From Helianthus annuus (lineage: Eukaryota > Streptophyta > Magnoliopsida > Asterales > Asteraceae), in the NCBI RefSeq assembly GCF_002127325.2, contig NC_035441.2:53306020-53370019 (forward strand): DNA of 64,000 nt, in the 5' to 3' direction. Under the pieces are notes generated by a model. The model was not told the origin of the DNA. It was given only the letters and a program-made list of their open reading frames with translations, and ran no database searches. Shown here piece after piece: positions 47,573 to 59,300 of the stretch. The translations under genes were made by a program, and so were the position numbers. Each line of letters opens with the position of its first letter. Position 1 is the first letter of the stretch.

Positions 47573-47785
47573 GTGTGTTCGGCTGACCATGAAGAGGAGG
47601 AGCAGAATCAGCCACCATCCACACCACCACACCAGCAGTTCCAGCAGCACCAAGACTGGCCACCCGGCATCCCATCTTATCCTGATTTGTACCAACAATT
47701 TCAACAAATGCAGCTGAACCAGGAGCAAATGCGAATCAACCAGGAGGTGGTGTTGACGGTGATGATGAGTAGCTGGTGGTGGTAG
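47573..47785 (+). CDS. Small Gln-rich ORF of element 3 (unknown)
   Basis: 70 codons starting MCSADHEEEEQNQPPSTPPH and continuing QQFQQMQLNQEQMRINQEVV, Gln/Pro-rich with heptad-like spacing that could form a short coiled coil. Probably a remnant of an extra or gag-related frame of the parent element. Function unknown. Confidence 0.35.
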   Translation: MCSADHEEEEQNQPPSTPPHQQFQQHQDWPPGIPSYPDLYQQFQQMQLNQEQMRINQEVVLTVMMSSWWW

Positions 47786-49410
47786 TAGCATTTCAGTACT
47801 TTATATTTCGGGTGTTCATTTTGGTTGTTATTTCAACACCCCCGGTTATGTACTCTTTATTTTCAGACAATTTAGCTTTTATGTGTTGTCTTTGTTTGGA
47901 TTTTAGTACTTCTATTTATGTATATTATGGTGGATTTGGTTTATTTGTTTCTGTTCTGTTTTGCTGTACCATATGACATACTTGCAGATTTTGGCTATCA
48001 AGTCTTTGACCGGAGCATATGACAGACGCAGCTTTGGAAGTCTCGATTCATCAGATATCATCTTGAGGGGAGTACTATTATCCTTTTTCTCTATATTTCG
48101 GGTTTCGCATTGGGGACAATGCGAAGTTCAAGTGTGGGGAGGGGGTTAACTTTGTTAACTTTGTTTGTCCTCATATTTAAAAAAAATCAGAAAATCAAAA
48201 AAATCATTCAAAAATACCTGTATTTTGTATATATTTTAGTAAATAAACCGGTTGATTGTGTTTTAGAAAGCATCGGACTTGATAAAAACTCGACAAGCAA
48301 AATATTTTTGAAAAAGGAAACCGGAAAGCGTGACAAACAAGAAAGACTTACATGATAGTTTTCACACTTTTACCCATTCCATCCATTACGTGAGCATATT
48401 TGAGCCTATTGTTATATATTTGTTCATTTTGGATATAGGAGTGAGCCGGATGTTATGTGTAATATAGAACTTGTCACTAGTATGCTTGTTAAAACCATGA
48501 ACTTGTGAATTTGTGTAAAAGTGATAGAGGCACTTAGATTACCCCTTTGTTATAAGCCTTGTTCTTTGTGTTGTGCTTCCCGTTCACCTTATATTACCCT
48601 TTAGGATTAACCATGTCGAGCCTTCCCGTTTACCTTTGTTTACCCACATTATCGCCCACTTAGCCAAATTTAGCCTTTGTATGTTTTAAACCCTTTTTAG
48701 TGTTGAAACTCGGACAAAATAATCGTTTAACTAGCGTTTATTTCAGTTTATTGTATAGTATGTTTTCTATAAAAAAAAACACAGAAAATAAAACACCCTA
48801 AAATAGGGTGAAGTTGATGAAATCGAGCAATTTTGAACACTTAAATGTTAAAATTTCGTTGATAAGCTCGATTGCGCTTTAGTCGCCTTTTTAAGGCGTT
48901 TGTATGTATAGTTGTATTATTTTCTTGCTAGTTAAACGCTAAAACTGAGTTTTAACCATTTTCGCCACTTTATATGTCTACTTCCATACCCTTCGCCCAA
49001 GCCTAACGTTACAACCCGTAAAGACCTCTTGATTTACACTTATTTACATGTTAGTTGGTGGAGACGAGATCTTATGACAAGCTTATGATATTGCATGTTT
49101 CATTGACGAGGCATTGAGTGTTTGCACATACACATTATATGTATGTTTCATAAATAAACCCGAGTGTGTGTGAACATTGTGAGTCGCGTGAATATTAACA
49201 TGTTGAGTCGATTAAATGTGAAGTCTCGGCTTTTTGGTTGTCGCTTTATAATTGCATATGCTTGTTGGGTTTGAGTCTTTTGATGTTGTCTTTCGACAAA
49301 CCGGCTAACCGTTTATAGTAGTTTTCAATAAAATAGTGTGTAAATTATCGTTCTTGTTTATTTCCGTCTTTTATTGCTTTTTAGTTCAGCTTGCTTGAGG
49401 ACAAGCAAGG
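47786..49410 (+). other. Non-coding 3' interior of element 3
   Basis: No gene. TTCAAGTGTGGGGAGGGGGTT at 48127-48147 is a second polypurine-like tract, probably the central or duplicated copy of the one at 49411; such 'AAGTGTGGGGA' phrases are normal in Athila/Tat elements. Confidence 0.55.
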
Positions 49411-49428
49411 TTCAAGTGTGGGGAGATT
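49411..49428 (+). promoter_or_regulatory. Polypurine tract of element 3
   Basis: TTCAAGTGTGGGGAGATT immediately before the 3' LTR. Confidence 0.85.
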
Positions 49429-51809
49429 TGATATTCGCTAATTTACACATATTTTAGTCCCCCGTTTTACCCCTATTTTATGCGTTTTCGGCCGTAAAAC
49501 CGTCATTCGGATACTTAATTATCTACATTTTTGTTTACAGGCCTAAAACAACATACCAGACAAGATAATAGCGAAAACAAGGACTTTCTGGACAAAACGA
49601 CAAAGCTGCGGACATTCTGTTAAGGATTCTGAACTGGGCCTGTGGAACGACCGTTCCACCTGATGCACGGTCGTGCATCTCCGACAAAGTTGATCAACTC
49701 GGTGATGAACGGTCAGTGCGACTGGGCGTTCTAGGAAAACAAGGCGGCTCGGTGAAGAACGGTCGTTCCATATGAAGAACGACCGTGCGTATCCGATGAA
49801 CCAACAGAGTCTCGGTGATGAACGACCAAGGAACCAAGCGTGCAACTTAGACCTCGGTAAGGAACGCCCGTGCCAGATCAAGAACGCCCGTGCATTTGCG
49901 AAGACCAGTCAACGATCTGTGACGTCATGCGGTATGGTGGACCACCACCAATAATGCTTAAAGTGCACGGTCGTGCGATCGGGAGAACGGCCGTGCGACA
50001 CCGAAAAAGCATATAAACAGAACAGAACCATTCTATCCGTAACTCTGGAAATTTGGAGAGCTCTGCAGGCGATTTTGAGGCTCCGAAGGCTTCTGCTTTC
50101 ACTCGGATTCAAGCCACATTGCCCGGTTTTGCTCGTTTACTATCCGGATTCTTAATCTTGTGCTTGTTTATGGTTTGGATTTCTACCCTTTCCAGAATTT
50201 TGTTAATGTTTCAAGCATTTAGATTAATATTTATGTATTATTGTAGCCTTTGGGCAAAAACACAACAATCCCTTGCTTGATTATAACCATTAGTATGTTA
50301 ATCTATGTTTGTAATGAAATTTGGAAGTGTTTTCTATGATTATCTTATATGATTAGTTTGAAACCTTGTTATTGATATTGATTTCTTGATTATAAGTAAT
50401 TATGTTGGATGATTGGTGCTTGGTTAGGTAAGATAGTTGCAAAATGAAGCTTATTTAATCATGTATTAGTAAACTTTTAATTTGGTTAACTAGTTTAACT
50501 TGGTTAAAATGTGGGCACCATGATACTCTAACGGGTTAGTGGTTTAATAAAATGTAATTATTGTTAATCAAGAAAGCTTGCCTTCACGGAAGGACTCTAA
50601 CGGGTTAGATGGTGTTGTTATGAATTCTTGCCATGATTTGTTAGCTTAGTTAGTAGTTTCGGCCAAAATTGCTATCTTGGTGAATTTATGTGCAAGATTT
50701 GTAAAATGAACTCGGTTGTGATTTAATCTAGTTTATGCTTGTCACGGTGGTTGCATTGTGTTTATCGGTGTTGCTTTCCTTGATTAAGTGAGGTTAGAAA
50801 ACTCCTAACGGATGACTAACTTATTTTTAGGAGATTTTCATAGACATTTATCAATTGCATGTTAAAGAACAATTTTAGGTGGTTAAAGTGTGTTTATCGT
50901 TTTAACTTTCCGAATGGTTGTCATGTTAGGATTCCCGAAAGGGATACTAATTGTCTCGAAATGGAAAATTGACCGAATGCTTCTAGTGCCAAAACTGACT
51001 TAGTTAACATGTTGTGGGTGTGTATTAAGCAAGGCTATTTATATATAATCTACTATGTTTTATAAGTTTTTATTTATGCTTACTTTAGTTTAATTAAAAC
51101 CAATACCATTTATGTTTTTACCAATGTTGTAGAAGGCACTAGGCGCTAGTCGGGCGGTGAGGTACAGCCTAGGGATTAATCAGGATTAATCGGGATTAAT
51201 CGCGATTAATCGGAATGGGATTTTTATATGTATTTTTTCAAAATTATATATATATACCCAATAATATAAAAATAATACTTCAAAATTCACATAAATACTT
51301 CAAGTTTCAGATAGTATGGTTCGATTTTGACCGATTTTGACCAATTTTGACCGCCTAGGACCGCCTAGAACCGACTAGGACCGATTTTTATCGATTTTGA
51401 CCGACTAATATTGTCCGATTAATCCGATTTTTGACCGCCTAGGACCGATTTTGACCGCCTAGGACCGATTTTGACCGATTTTTGACCATGACCGATTAAT
51501 TAACCGCCTAGCTCAAAATTAGGCAGTAGATGACCGCCTAGCGCCTAGGCGCCGATTAATCGGCCGCCTAGGCCGATTTCTGCAACCATGGTTTTTACCG
51601 GTAATTTAGTGGCAAAGGTCTAGTATTATTTCTCCGTCCATTTCCATGGATCGATACTTGGTTCTTACCGATACTTTACTACATATATGACGGGGTACAC
51701 TTGCCCTTTCGTGTGTGTTTTGATGTAAAAGTAATAATCACTTTTATAAATCTAAAACCAATTCGTGTGTAATTTCATTGTAAAAATATGTGTAGTCACG
51801 CACGTACCA
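49429..51809 (+). repeat. 3' LTR of element 3 (2381 bp including a 469-bp MITE)
   Basis: Same ends as the 5' LTR. The excess length of 477 bp equals the MITE (51123-51591) plus its 8-bp target duplication, so the LTRs are otherwise equal in length. Confidence 0.95.
51123..51591. mobile_element. hAT-type MITE inside the 3' LTR of element 3
   Basis: Ends AATGTTGTAGAAGGC and TTCTGCAACCATGG are inverted relatives; TTTTTACC is duplicated at 51115-51122 and 51592-51599 (8 bp, hAT-like). The interior is packed with GATTAATCGG and ACCGCCTAGG/CGCCTAGGCG motifs. The 5' LTR shows the unoccupied site. Related in style to the element at 8722-9219. Confidence 0.85.
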
Positions 51810-51814
51810 TAACT

Positions 51815-52792
51815 TGAATCTGCTACAGAAGATAACGAAAACTTTTATTTAGGAGTTTATTATGGAATTGTCTTTTATGGCAATTCATTAACCATGGTAA
51901 ACAGAGACCATATTTGGTTAATTTGTTACTCACTTTTATTTAGGATTTGAACATACTTATCCTAATTACAAACAATATTGTTAGTGGCATAAAAGCCTAG
52001 TCACGAGGACGTTTTTACAATATTAGCCGGGATTACAGAGAATCAAGGCATGAAGGTTTGAACCATAGTCCTCTTACCTTTTCTGACAGGGAGTCATAGA
52101 CTAACACTGCCTTTTGTCTTATATGACAACAATTATGGCCCGTAGGCACCACACCACTAATGGATGTTTATAAGTTTGGCCCGTAGGCACTACATCACTA
52201 ATGGATGTTTAATAAGTTTGGCCCGTAGGCACTACATCACTAATGGATGTTTAATAATGATCATCTTTATTGACGATTTAACCCATGATTTACAAATCAT
52301 AATTTGGGCTTTGGAATCCTTAGAAGGATTCTTATATAAGAATGACGCGTGCGATTTTTAACGAATCACATCTGCCATGAACGTTAACATGATTACAGAG
52401 GTTAACTTGGAATCTGAATCTTTTAATCAGGTCTTACCATCTTGGCCGGGTCTTATAAAGACACCTGGCTAGGTTTCACTCTTAAGATTCTTTATTTAGG
52501 CAGATTTAAATTTAAAAGGAATGATTTTTGATTTATTTCATATATAATAACAAAATTGAAATTCATAACATAACATTCCATAAATTTCAAATATGATTAC
52601 ACGCTGCCCTAAATGGGACTTTTTTAAATAAATAACTACCTACGCAGAGGTTTATAGAAAAACAAGTCCACGCAGGGACCAATACAAGATAGATGTTCGC
52701 GCAGGGACTAAAAGATAAGTCCACGTAGGGACTCAAATACGACAAATGTCCACGCAGGGACTAAATTGCAAATACAACAATACATAAGGAGA
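51815..52792 (-). other. Leader of element 2 between upstream ORF and gag
   Basis: Non-coding. Two repeat arrays: GGCCCGTAGGCACTACATCA with ACTAATGGATGTTTA at 52138, 52178 and 52220; and four CCACGCAGGGACT-type units at about 52669-52764. Gag itself begins beyond element 3 at 43584. Confidence 0.7.
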
Positions 52793-52931
52793 CTAATGAT
52801 CTCGTTTCTTTCTCCCTTTTAGCAGGTTTGCTAGGCCCTTGAGAAATCCACGATTACTCTTACGTTCGTGTTCGAAGTCTCTTTCCACACGGTTTAAACG
52901 GTGGAGTATTTCTTCTTGCTCTGGTGGAGAC
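52793..52931 (-). pseudogene. C-terminus of an upstream ORF of element 2, cut by element 4
   Basis: Open from the element 4 boundary: SPPEQEEILHRLNRVERDFE, then KSNRGFLKGLANLL and a basic KGRKKRD end with stop at 52793. The first half has coiled-coil-like charged heptads. It lies upstream of gag on the same strand, as does the 534-codon ORF of element 4, so element 2 probably also carried an extra ORF. Confidence 0.55.
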
Positions 52932-55900
52932 TGTCACACCCTGGCTTTGCGGAAGCGTGGTTAATTTGGTGTGACTTCTTAATACCATAGCTTAACCATA
53001 ACAAGCTATATGAATTTAAAATCATGCAAAGTCATCCATTGAAAATAAAATTGTCAAACATTGTCTAAATGGGTAAACACCCAACAACCATTACTTGTCT
53101 TAAACAGTACAACCACTACCATAATGCAACAAAAATAAACATGGTTCAGGGGCTATGGCTTGTCCAGGAAAGAGCCATAAGCCTTGAACCCGGATGACTC
53201 TGAGTCTAAATGCAGCGGGAAATCCTGCTAAACCGTGCCAGATCCTTAATTCCCTGAAATACATGTAAGTTGAAAAATCAACAATAATGTTGAGCGAGTT
53301 CATGCGAAAATGAGTAAATAAACCTTTATCTTTATCAAAAACCCTGGTATGTAGCAAATAAGGAAATAAAAGAGATCACCAATGGGTTGCAAGTCCACTG
53401 ATATGTGTGAAGTGCAAGTAGGGATGACTCAAACCTAGCGGATTTATGCGTCGGGCACTAAGTCACCCCGAGGTCCGTTATGCTGGACCTGGGGCTGGGC
53501 TCGCTACACCCAGATAGATCTACCGCTCCTGTCCCTCGGTCCTCAACGAGGATTAATGGCCTCAAGTTTCTGCCTACCCACTCACATGATCTAAGTAATA
53601 ACCCTCCTTATGCTAACCATACCATGTATAACATATCCATAATCATTGTAACATGTATTTCACCCCCGCAGTTTATAAAACTGAAAACAGTTAAGAGAAA
53701 AGGGGGACATGAACTCACAGTGAGCGCGTCACAAAATCAAGCAATCCAATATCCAAGTGCTGTGCAACGACCTACATGTGCTAATTCTATTAGACGGATG
53801 GCCGTGCTTTAGCTTCATAGATTATATTTTTGGGAAACAGTTAGACAACCGTTCCGTATATATGTTTGATACGCATACTCCTTCCCAAGGATGGGGGAAT
53901 TAAATACATGTGTACTTATATTATTTTATTAAGTCCCACTTAATATATTTTATTTCTTATTCCAAAATATATTTATTTTTCTCAAAAAATAATATATTTC
54001 CTTTTTCTCATAATATTTTCCCAAAATAATATATTGACAACATACGCGCTTATGAATACTTCTGAATAAAGCGTAAGTTACGTTTTAACGATTAAGTGGT
54101 AATGATAATTACCGTTGTAACTTATATGTTTGCCGTGAAGGCGTTTGTATTATTTCGGGCTTGACAAAGTTAGTAAATATTATTTTTACTCTAAAAATAA
54201 TATTTATACATTTTCACAAAATAATCATAAACAGTGAGGTGGCAAAATATATTTACCGAATAAATATTTATCACTTTTATTTTTGTGAAAATCCCACCTC
54301 CGATTATTTATAAATAAAGTTGTGGCGAAATATATTTTGAAAACATGTCAAAGTAGTCTAACACTTGTAAATAATTCTAAGTGTTAGATTTTTAGAAAAT
54401 TTCGCCAGAGTTTCCCCTGTAACTGGAGGTGGCCACGCTTTCAAGCGTATCATTTTCTTTTACAAAATCATCTCAACAATTTATCAAATCAACCGAATCA
54501 ATTTTCAACACTTCAAATAGAAGACTAGTATGTAAAACCGCGTTGTTTCATGAACTTGTAGTTTTTACAAAAACTACGGTGTAGATCTCGTTATTTTTAG
54601 TGGATCTATATATAGCATAACTTAGTCTTGCAAAAACCTCGTTTTTGGAACAAATCACTTCTTACAACTTCCCGACAATTTTTGTAAACATTGTTATTTC
54701 GTCGGATCTTTCATTCTACAAGTGTTTCTACACTTGTAGTTTATAGAAATCGTATTTGTTAACACTTTATCCACTTTTATAAAAACATGATTTTCTCGAC
54801 ACCCGGTCCTACGAATATACCACTTGTACATACGTAGATCGGCTTGTTTTAAATACTATTTTTCACGTTAAAACATTTTTACACAAGTTCATGTTTCCCG
54901 TGTGGTGGAGTTTCACCTTTTAACCCTTGTACCAAAGAAACAAGTGTATGTCAAGATACGCGATCCTAACAAAGTCGGGTTAAACGATGATGAGAGCCAC
55001 CACATCATAGATCGGGCCATTTTAATCAACATATTCAAATGCTACGACATTTACACGCGTTTTGAGCTTTTATCCAACGATATTCACGTTTTAGCAAACT
55101 TTAAAGTTCCATTAAGCGGGTTACCGACATTCAACCGACAAATATCCTTTTAACCACTTTAGACATGACCAAAAATGAGTTTTAAACGTTATACCTCTAG
55201 CTCGGGGCTAGGGAAGAAACTAGTCGAAAACTGCGTGGATAATAGCAAACGGTAGAGGTCCTCCGCGTTCCGTTTGTTCCGAGCTCCGTTGTACGTAACC
55301 ACCGACACTTGAGTATGCTTGGAATGTCAAGACTTGAACCGAAAAACGGATGTGGGGGTGGTGGTGATCTCGGCCGAGAGGAGGGAGAGGGAGAGGGAGA
55401 GAGAGTGAAGGTGAGGTGTGTGTGTTTGTGTGTGTGAGAGGTGAGGGGTTTAAATAGAAAAAGTTGTCTCGATCCTCGTGCAATCCAATTAAATATTCAA
55501 AAGCGTACTCTCCTTGGCCCCACTAGTTGGCCGATTCCTTTAGGTTGTAATGGTGCTCGGTTCGTTTCCAATCGTTCAGTTACGGTTCAGTTTGGTTAAG
55601 TGTGTTAACCTTAAGGTCTAACCCCGTTAGTTGTTTTAGTGCATTAAAAGCGGGTGTTAGGGTAATCAGGGACCCTAACTGGCTCAGAAAAGTACCAATA
55701 TTAATTTTGGCAATATTTTTATGTTCCGGGTATTGTCCGGTTGTTCGGTCGGATAGTAATCCGTTAAAGTGCTTAAGATATCCGTTAAGCGTCATAAATA
55801 ATATTTTTAGCGACACAATTTATTCTGCAAAGTGTCGGGAATAATTCCTCATATTTTGGCACTTTATTAATTAGCTAGAAGCTAGTGTGTTGATAAAAGT

Positions 55901-56305
55901 GCTGTGTTTCGTGCTTAAAGTTCGTTTTAGGCACATCCAAATCTCTATATCTTATTCCTAGAGACGTAATCATACAACCCTTGTATCCCTACACACACTA
56001 TGGGTGTAGTAAAATGATTCTGGCTTATTCAGGCCTTTAGAGGCAGTGTTTGCCTGATGCTAGCTATATCAGCAAGTTCACTGTGTATCCGTTTAGTACT
56101 ACTGTGCTTTTGTGCATCATGTTTGTCACTAAGGTTCAGCAATTAAGTCGTGTAGCGACAGGAATTTCAAAGTATGATGCAGATATGTACAAGTATTAAC
56201 AATCAAGTAGCAGTTTATCAGCAAACTCAGTAAAGCACAGTAATTAGGCAACAATTAATAATTAATTAAGTCGTACGGATACCTGGTTTTGAGAGGGTTG
56301 TCACA
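52932..56305 (-). repeat. 3' LTR of element 4 (3.37 kb)
   Basis: Plus strand TGTCACACCCTGG...GGGTTGTCACA; reversed it begins TGTGACAACCCTC and ends CCAGGGTGTGACA. A GA-rich run is at about 55376-55410. Open frames inside are chance. Confidence 0.92.
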
Positions 56306-56322
56306 TTCTCCCCCCGTTAAAT
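56306..56322 (-). promoter_or_regulatory. Polypurine tract of element 4
   Basis: Minus strand TTTAACGGGGGGAGAA directly before the 3' LTR. Confidence 0.85.
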
Positions 56323-56341
56323 AAATTTCGTCCCGAAATTT
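56323..56341 (-). other. PPT-proximal stem-loop of element 4
   Basis: AAATTTCG-GGA-CGAAATTT on the minus strand, perfect 8-bp stem overlapping the pol stop codon, same place as in element 2. Confidence 0.75.
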
Positions 56342-59300
56342 AGGTTCTGCTTGAAGAAGCAGGGTTCTTAGGAAACAGGTGGGGGTATTTCTCTTTCATT
56401 CGGTCTTCACGCTCCCAGGTGAATTCGGGACCATGTCTAGCATTCCAGCGAACTTTGACGAGCTTGACACTGCTCCGGCGGGTCTTGTTAACTTTCCAAT
56501 CCGTGACCTCAACAGGTTCTTCAACGAAGTGGAGCGTGTCATCAACATGAATCTCGTCGGTAGGAATGGCAACGTTAACTTGAGTTGGACTCCTCTTAAG
56601 ATTGGATACATGAAATGTGTCGTGAACGTTATTCAGCTCGGCAGGTAGATCCAACTTGTATGCTACTGTTCCAATTTTCTTCAAAACCTTAAAAGGACCA
56701 ATGTAGCGTGGATTCAGCTTCCCACGCTTCCCAAAGCGTGCTACACCCTTCCAGGGTGATACCTTCAACAAAACCATATCCCCAACCTCAAACTCTTGAG
56801 GTTTCCTCTTCAGATCAGCGTAGGTCTTCTGGCGATCGCGAGCCGCGCTAATGCGATCTCGGATTTGCGCGATCTTATCTGTAGTTTCCTGAACTACATC
56901 AGGACCTACCAATTGTCTATCACCTGCGTCAGACCAACAGAGCGGCGACCTGCACTTGCGCCCATATAAAGCTTCGAATGGCGCGGCACCAATACTGGTG
57001 TGGTAGCTGTTGTTGTATGAAAACTCAACCAGGGGTAAATGCTTATCCCAGCTACCGCCTAAATCCATCACACATGCTCTCAGCATGTCTTCCAATGTCT
57101 GAATCGTCCGCTCACTTTGGCCGTCGGTCTGCGGGTGAAACGCGGTGCTCATATTCAGCTTCGAGCCAAAAGCTTCCTGGAAGGATTGCCATATCCTCGA
57201 TACGAACCTTCCATCTCTATCGGATATAATCGAGAGAGGTACTCCATGGCGAGTGACAATTTCTCTCATGTAAATTTCAGCCAATTTGCTTGTATGATCC
57301 TTTTCGCGGATCGGCAAGAAGTGTGCTGATTTCGTCAAGCGATCCACTATCACCCAGATAGTGTCATGGCCCTTAGGCGTTCTTGGCAACTTTGTAACAA
57401 AATCCATGGATATTTCTTCCCACTTCCATTGGGGAATTTTTGGTTGCTGCAGAAGTCCCGAAGGCTTCTGGTATTCTGCCTTAACCTTAGCGCAAGTCAA
57501 ACATTGGCTCACGTAGATAGCAACATCGCCTTTCATCCTAGGCCACCAATAATAATCCTTAAGATCTTGGTACATCTTATCCGCTCCCGGGTGGATAGAG
57601 TACCGTGACTTGTGAGCTTCATCAAAAATAACCTCTCTTAAATCACCAAACAAAGGAACCCAAATCCTTTTCTCAAAACATAACGTTCCTTCCTTGTTTG
57701 GAACCAATATCTTCTCCATCCCACGGAGATATTCTTTCTCAAGGTTCTCCTCCTTGAGAGCTTCTTTTTGCGCTGCTCGAATGCGCGAGGAAAGATCGGT
57801 TTGGATAATCATTTCCATAGCCCTAACCCTTATGGGCTTGATTCTCTCCTTGCGACTTAGGGCATCGGCGACCACATTCGCCTTCCCTGGATGATACTTG
57901 ATCTCGCAGTCGTAATCGTTCAACAACTCAACCCATCGCCTTTGCCTCATATTCAACTCCTTCTGGTTGAATATATGCTGGAGGCTTTTGTGATCCGTAA
58001 AGATCGTACACTTCGTACCGTAAAGGTAGTGTCTCCAAATCTTCAAAGCAAAAACCACTGCGCCTAGCTCCAAATCATGCGTGGTATAGTTCTTTTCATG
58101 CACCTTCAGTTGGCGTGATGCGTAGGCGATAACCTTTTGACGTTGCATCAACACACAACCCAATCCTTGACGCGAAGCGTCGCAGTATACCACAAAATCG
58201 TCGGTACCTTCCGGTAGAGCTAAGATTGGCGCGTTACAAAGCTTATCCTTCAACAACTGAAATGCTTCATCCTGTTTGATTCCCCAATCAAACTTTTTAT
58301 CCTTTTGCGTGAGGAGCGTCAATGGCTGAGCGATCTTTGAAAAATCCTCAATAAATCTTCGATAATAACCAGCCAAACCCAAGAATTGCCGGATCTCGGT
58401 TGGCGTCTTTGGCGCTTCCCAATTCTTGATCGCCTCGATCTTGGTTGGATCCACATGAATTCCACTTTCATTTACCACGTGCCCAAGGAATTGCACGTCT
58501 CTCAGCCAAAACTCACACTTAGAGAATTTGGCATACAACTGCTCCTTCTTCAGTAGCTCTAAGATAGCTCTGAGGTGTTGCTCGTGTTCTGCCTTCGTCT
58601 TTGAGTAGATCAAGATGTCGTCGATGAACACAATCACAAACTTATCCAGATACGGCTTACAAACTCGGTTCATCAAATCCATGAACACTGCAGGTGCGTT
58701 GGTTAAACCAAACGGCATGACAAGGAACTCATAGTGCCCATATCGAGTTCTAAAGGCTGTCTTCGAAATACTTTCTTCCTGTATCCGAAGCTGATGATAT
58801 CCAGATCGAAGATCGATCTTGGAGTAGAAACTTGAACCTTGAAGTTGGTCAAACAGATCATCAATCCTTGGCAAAGGATACCTATTCTTGATCGTCAGCT
58901 TGTTCAATTCTCTGTAGTCAATGCACATACGGAAACTACCATCCTTCTTCTTGACAAACAAAACTGGAGCTCCCCAAGGCGAGAAGCTTGGTCGAATAAA
59001 ACCCTTATCCAACAACTCTTGAAGTTGTGTTGATAGCTCTTGCATTTCAGAAGGGGCAAGTCTATAAGGTGCCTTAGCCACAGGCGCGGCGCCTGGAACT
59101 AAGTCGATGCGAAATTCTACTTGCCTCTGAGGCGGCAAGCCAGGCAAGTCTTCTGGAAAGACTTCCGGATACTCCCTTACGACAGGGATGTCTTCGATCT
59201 TCGGCTCAGCAGCCTTTTTATCCACGATGTGTGCTAGAAAAGCAACACATCCTTTCTTCAGACACTTTCTTGCTTTCAGACAGCTGATAATCCGCAACGG

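Larger units (their letters stand above)
43592..51809 (+). mobile_element. LTR retrotransposon element 3 (Athila/Tat-derived, non-autonomous)
   Basis: LTRs 43592-45495 and 49429-51809, perfect target duplication TAACT (43587-43591, 51810-51814), Asp-tRNA primer site and a polypurine tract. It is inserted upstream of element 2's gag in the opposite orientation. The interior (3.9 kb) has only a gag start and an integrase tail, so it is a large non-autonomous derivative. About 15-20 substitutions were seen between LTRs outside the MITE insertion, roughly 1 percent. Confidence 0.95.
35640..52931 (-). mobile_element. LTR retrotransposon element 2 (chromovirus), interrupted by elements 3 and 4
   Basis: Minus-strand Ty3/gypsy chromovirus: 3' LTR 35640-38977, polypurine tract, pol and gag 39013-43584, 5' leader split by element 3 (43592-51809) and resuming at 51815, then cut at 52931 inside an upstream ORF by element 4. 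Its 5' LTR and primer site must lie beyond the window. gag-pol reads through except one stop codon. Confidence 0.9.

Noticed and set aside
54902..55153. 83-codon plus-strand frame in the 3' LTR of element 4
   Set aside because: Antisense in an LTR, no recognisable family, no second evidence.
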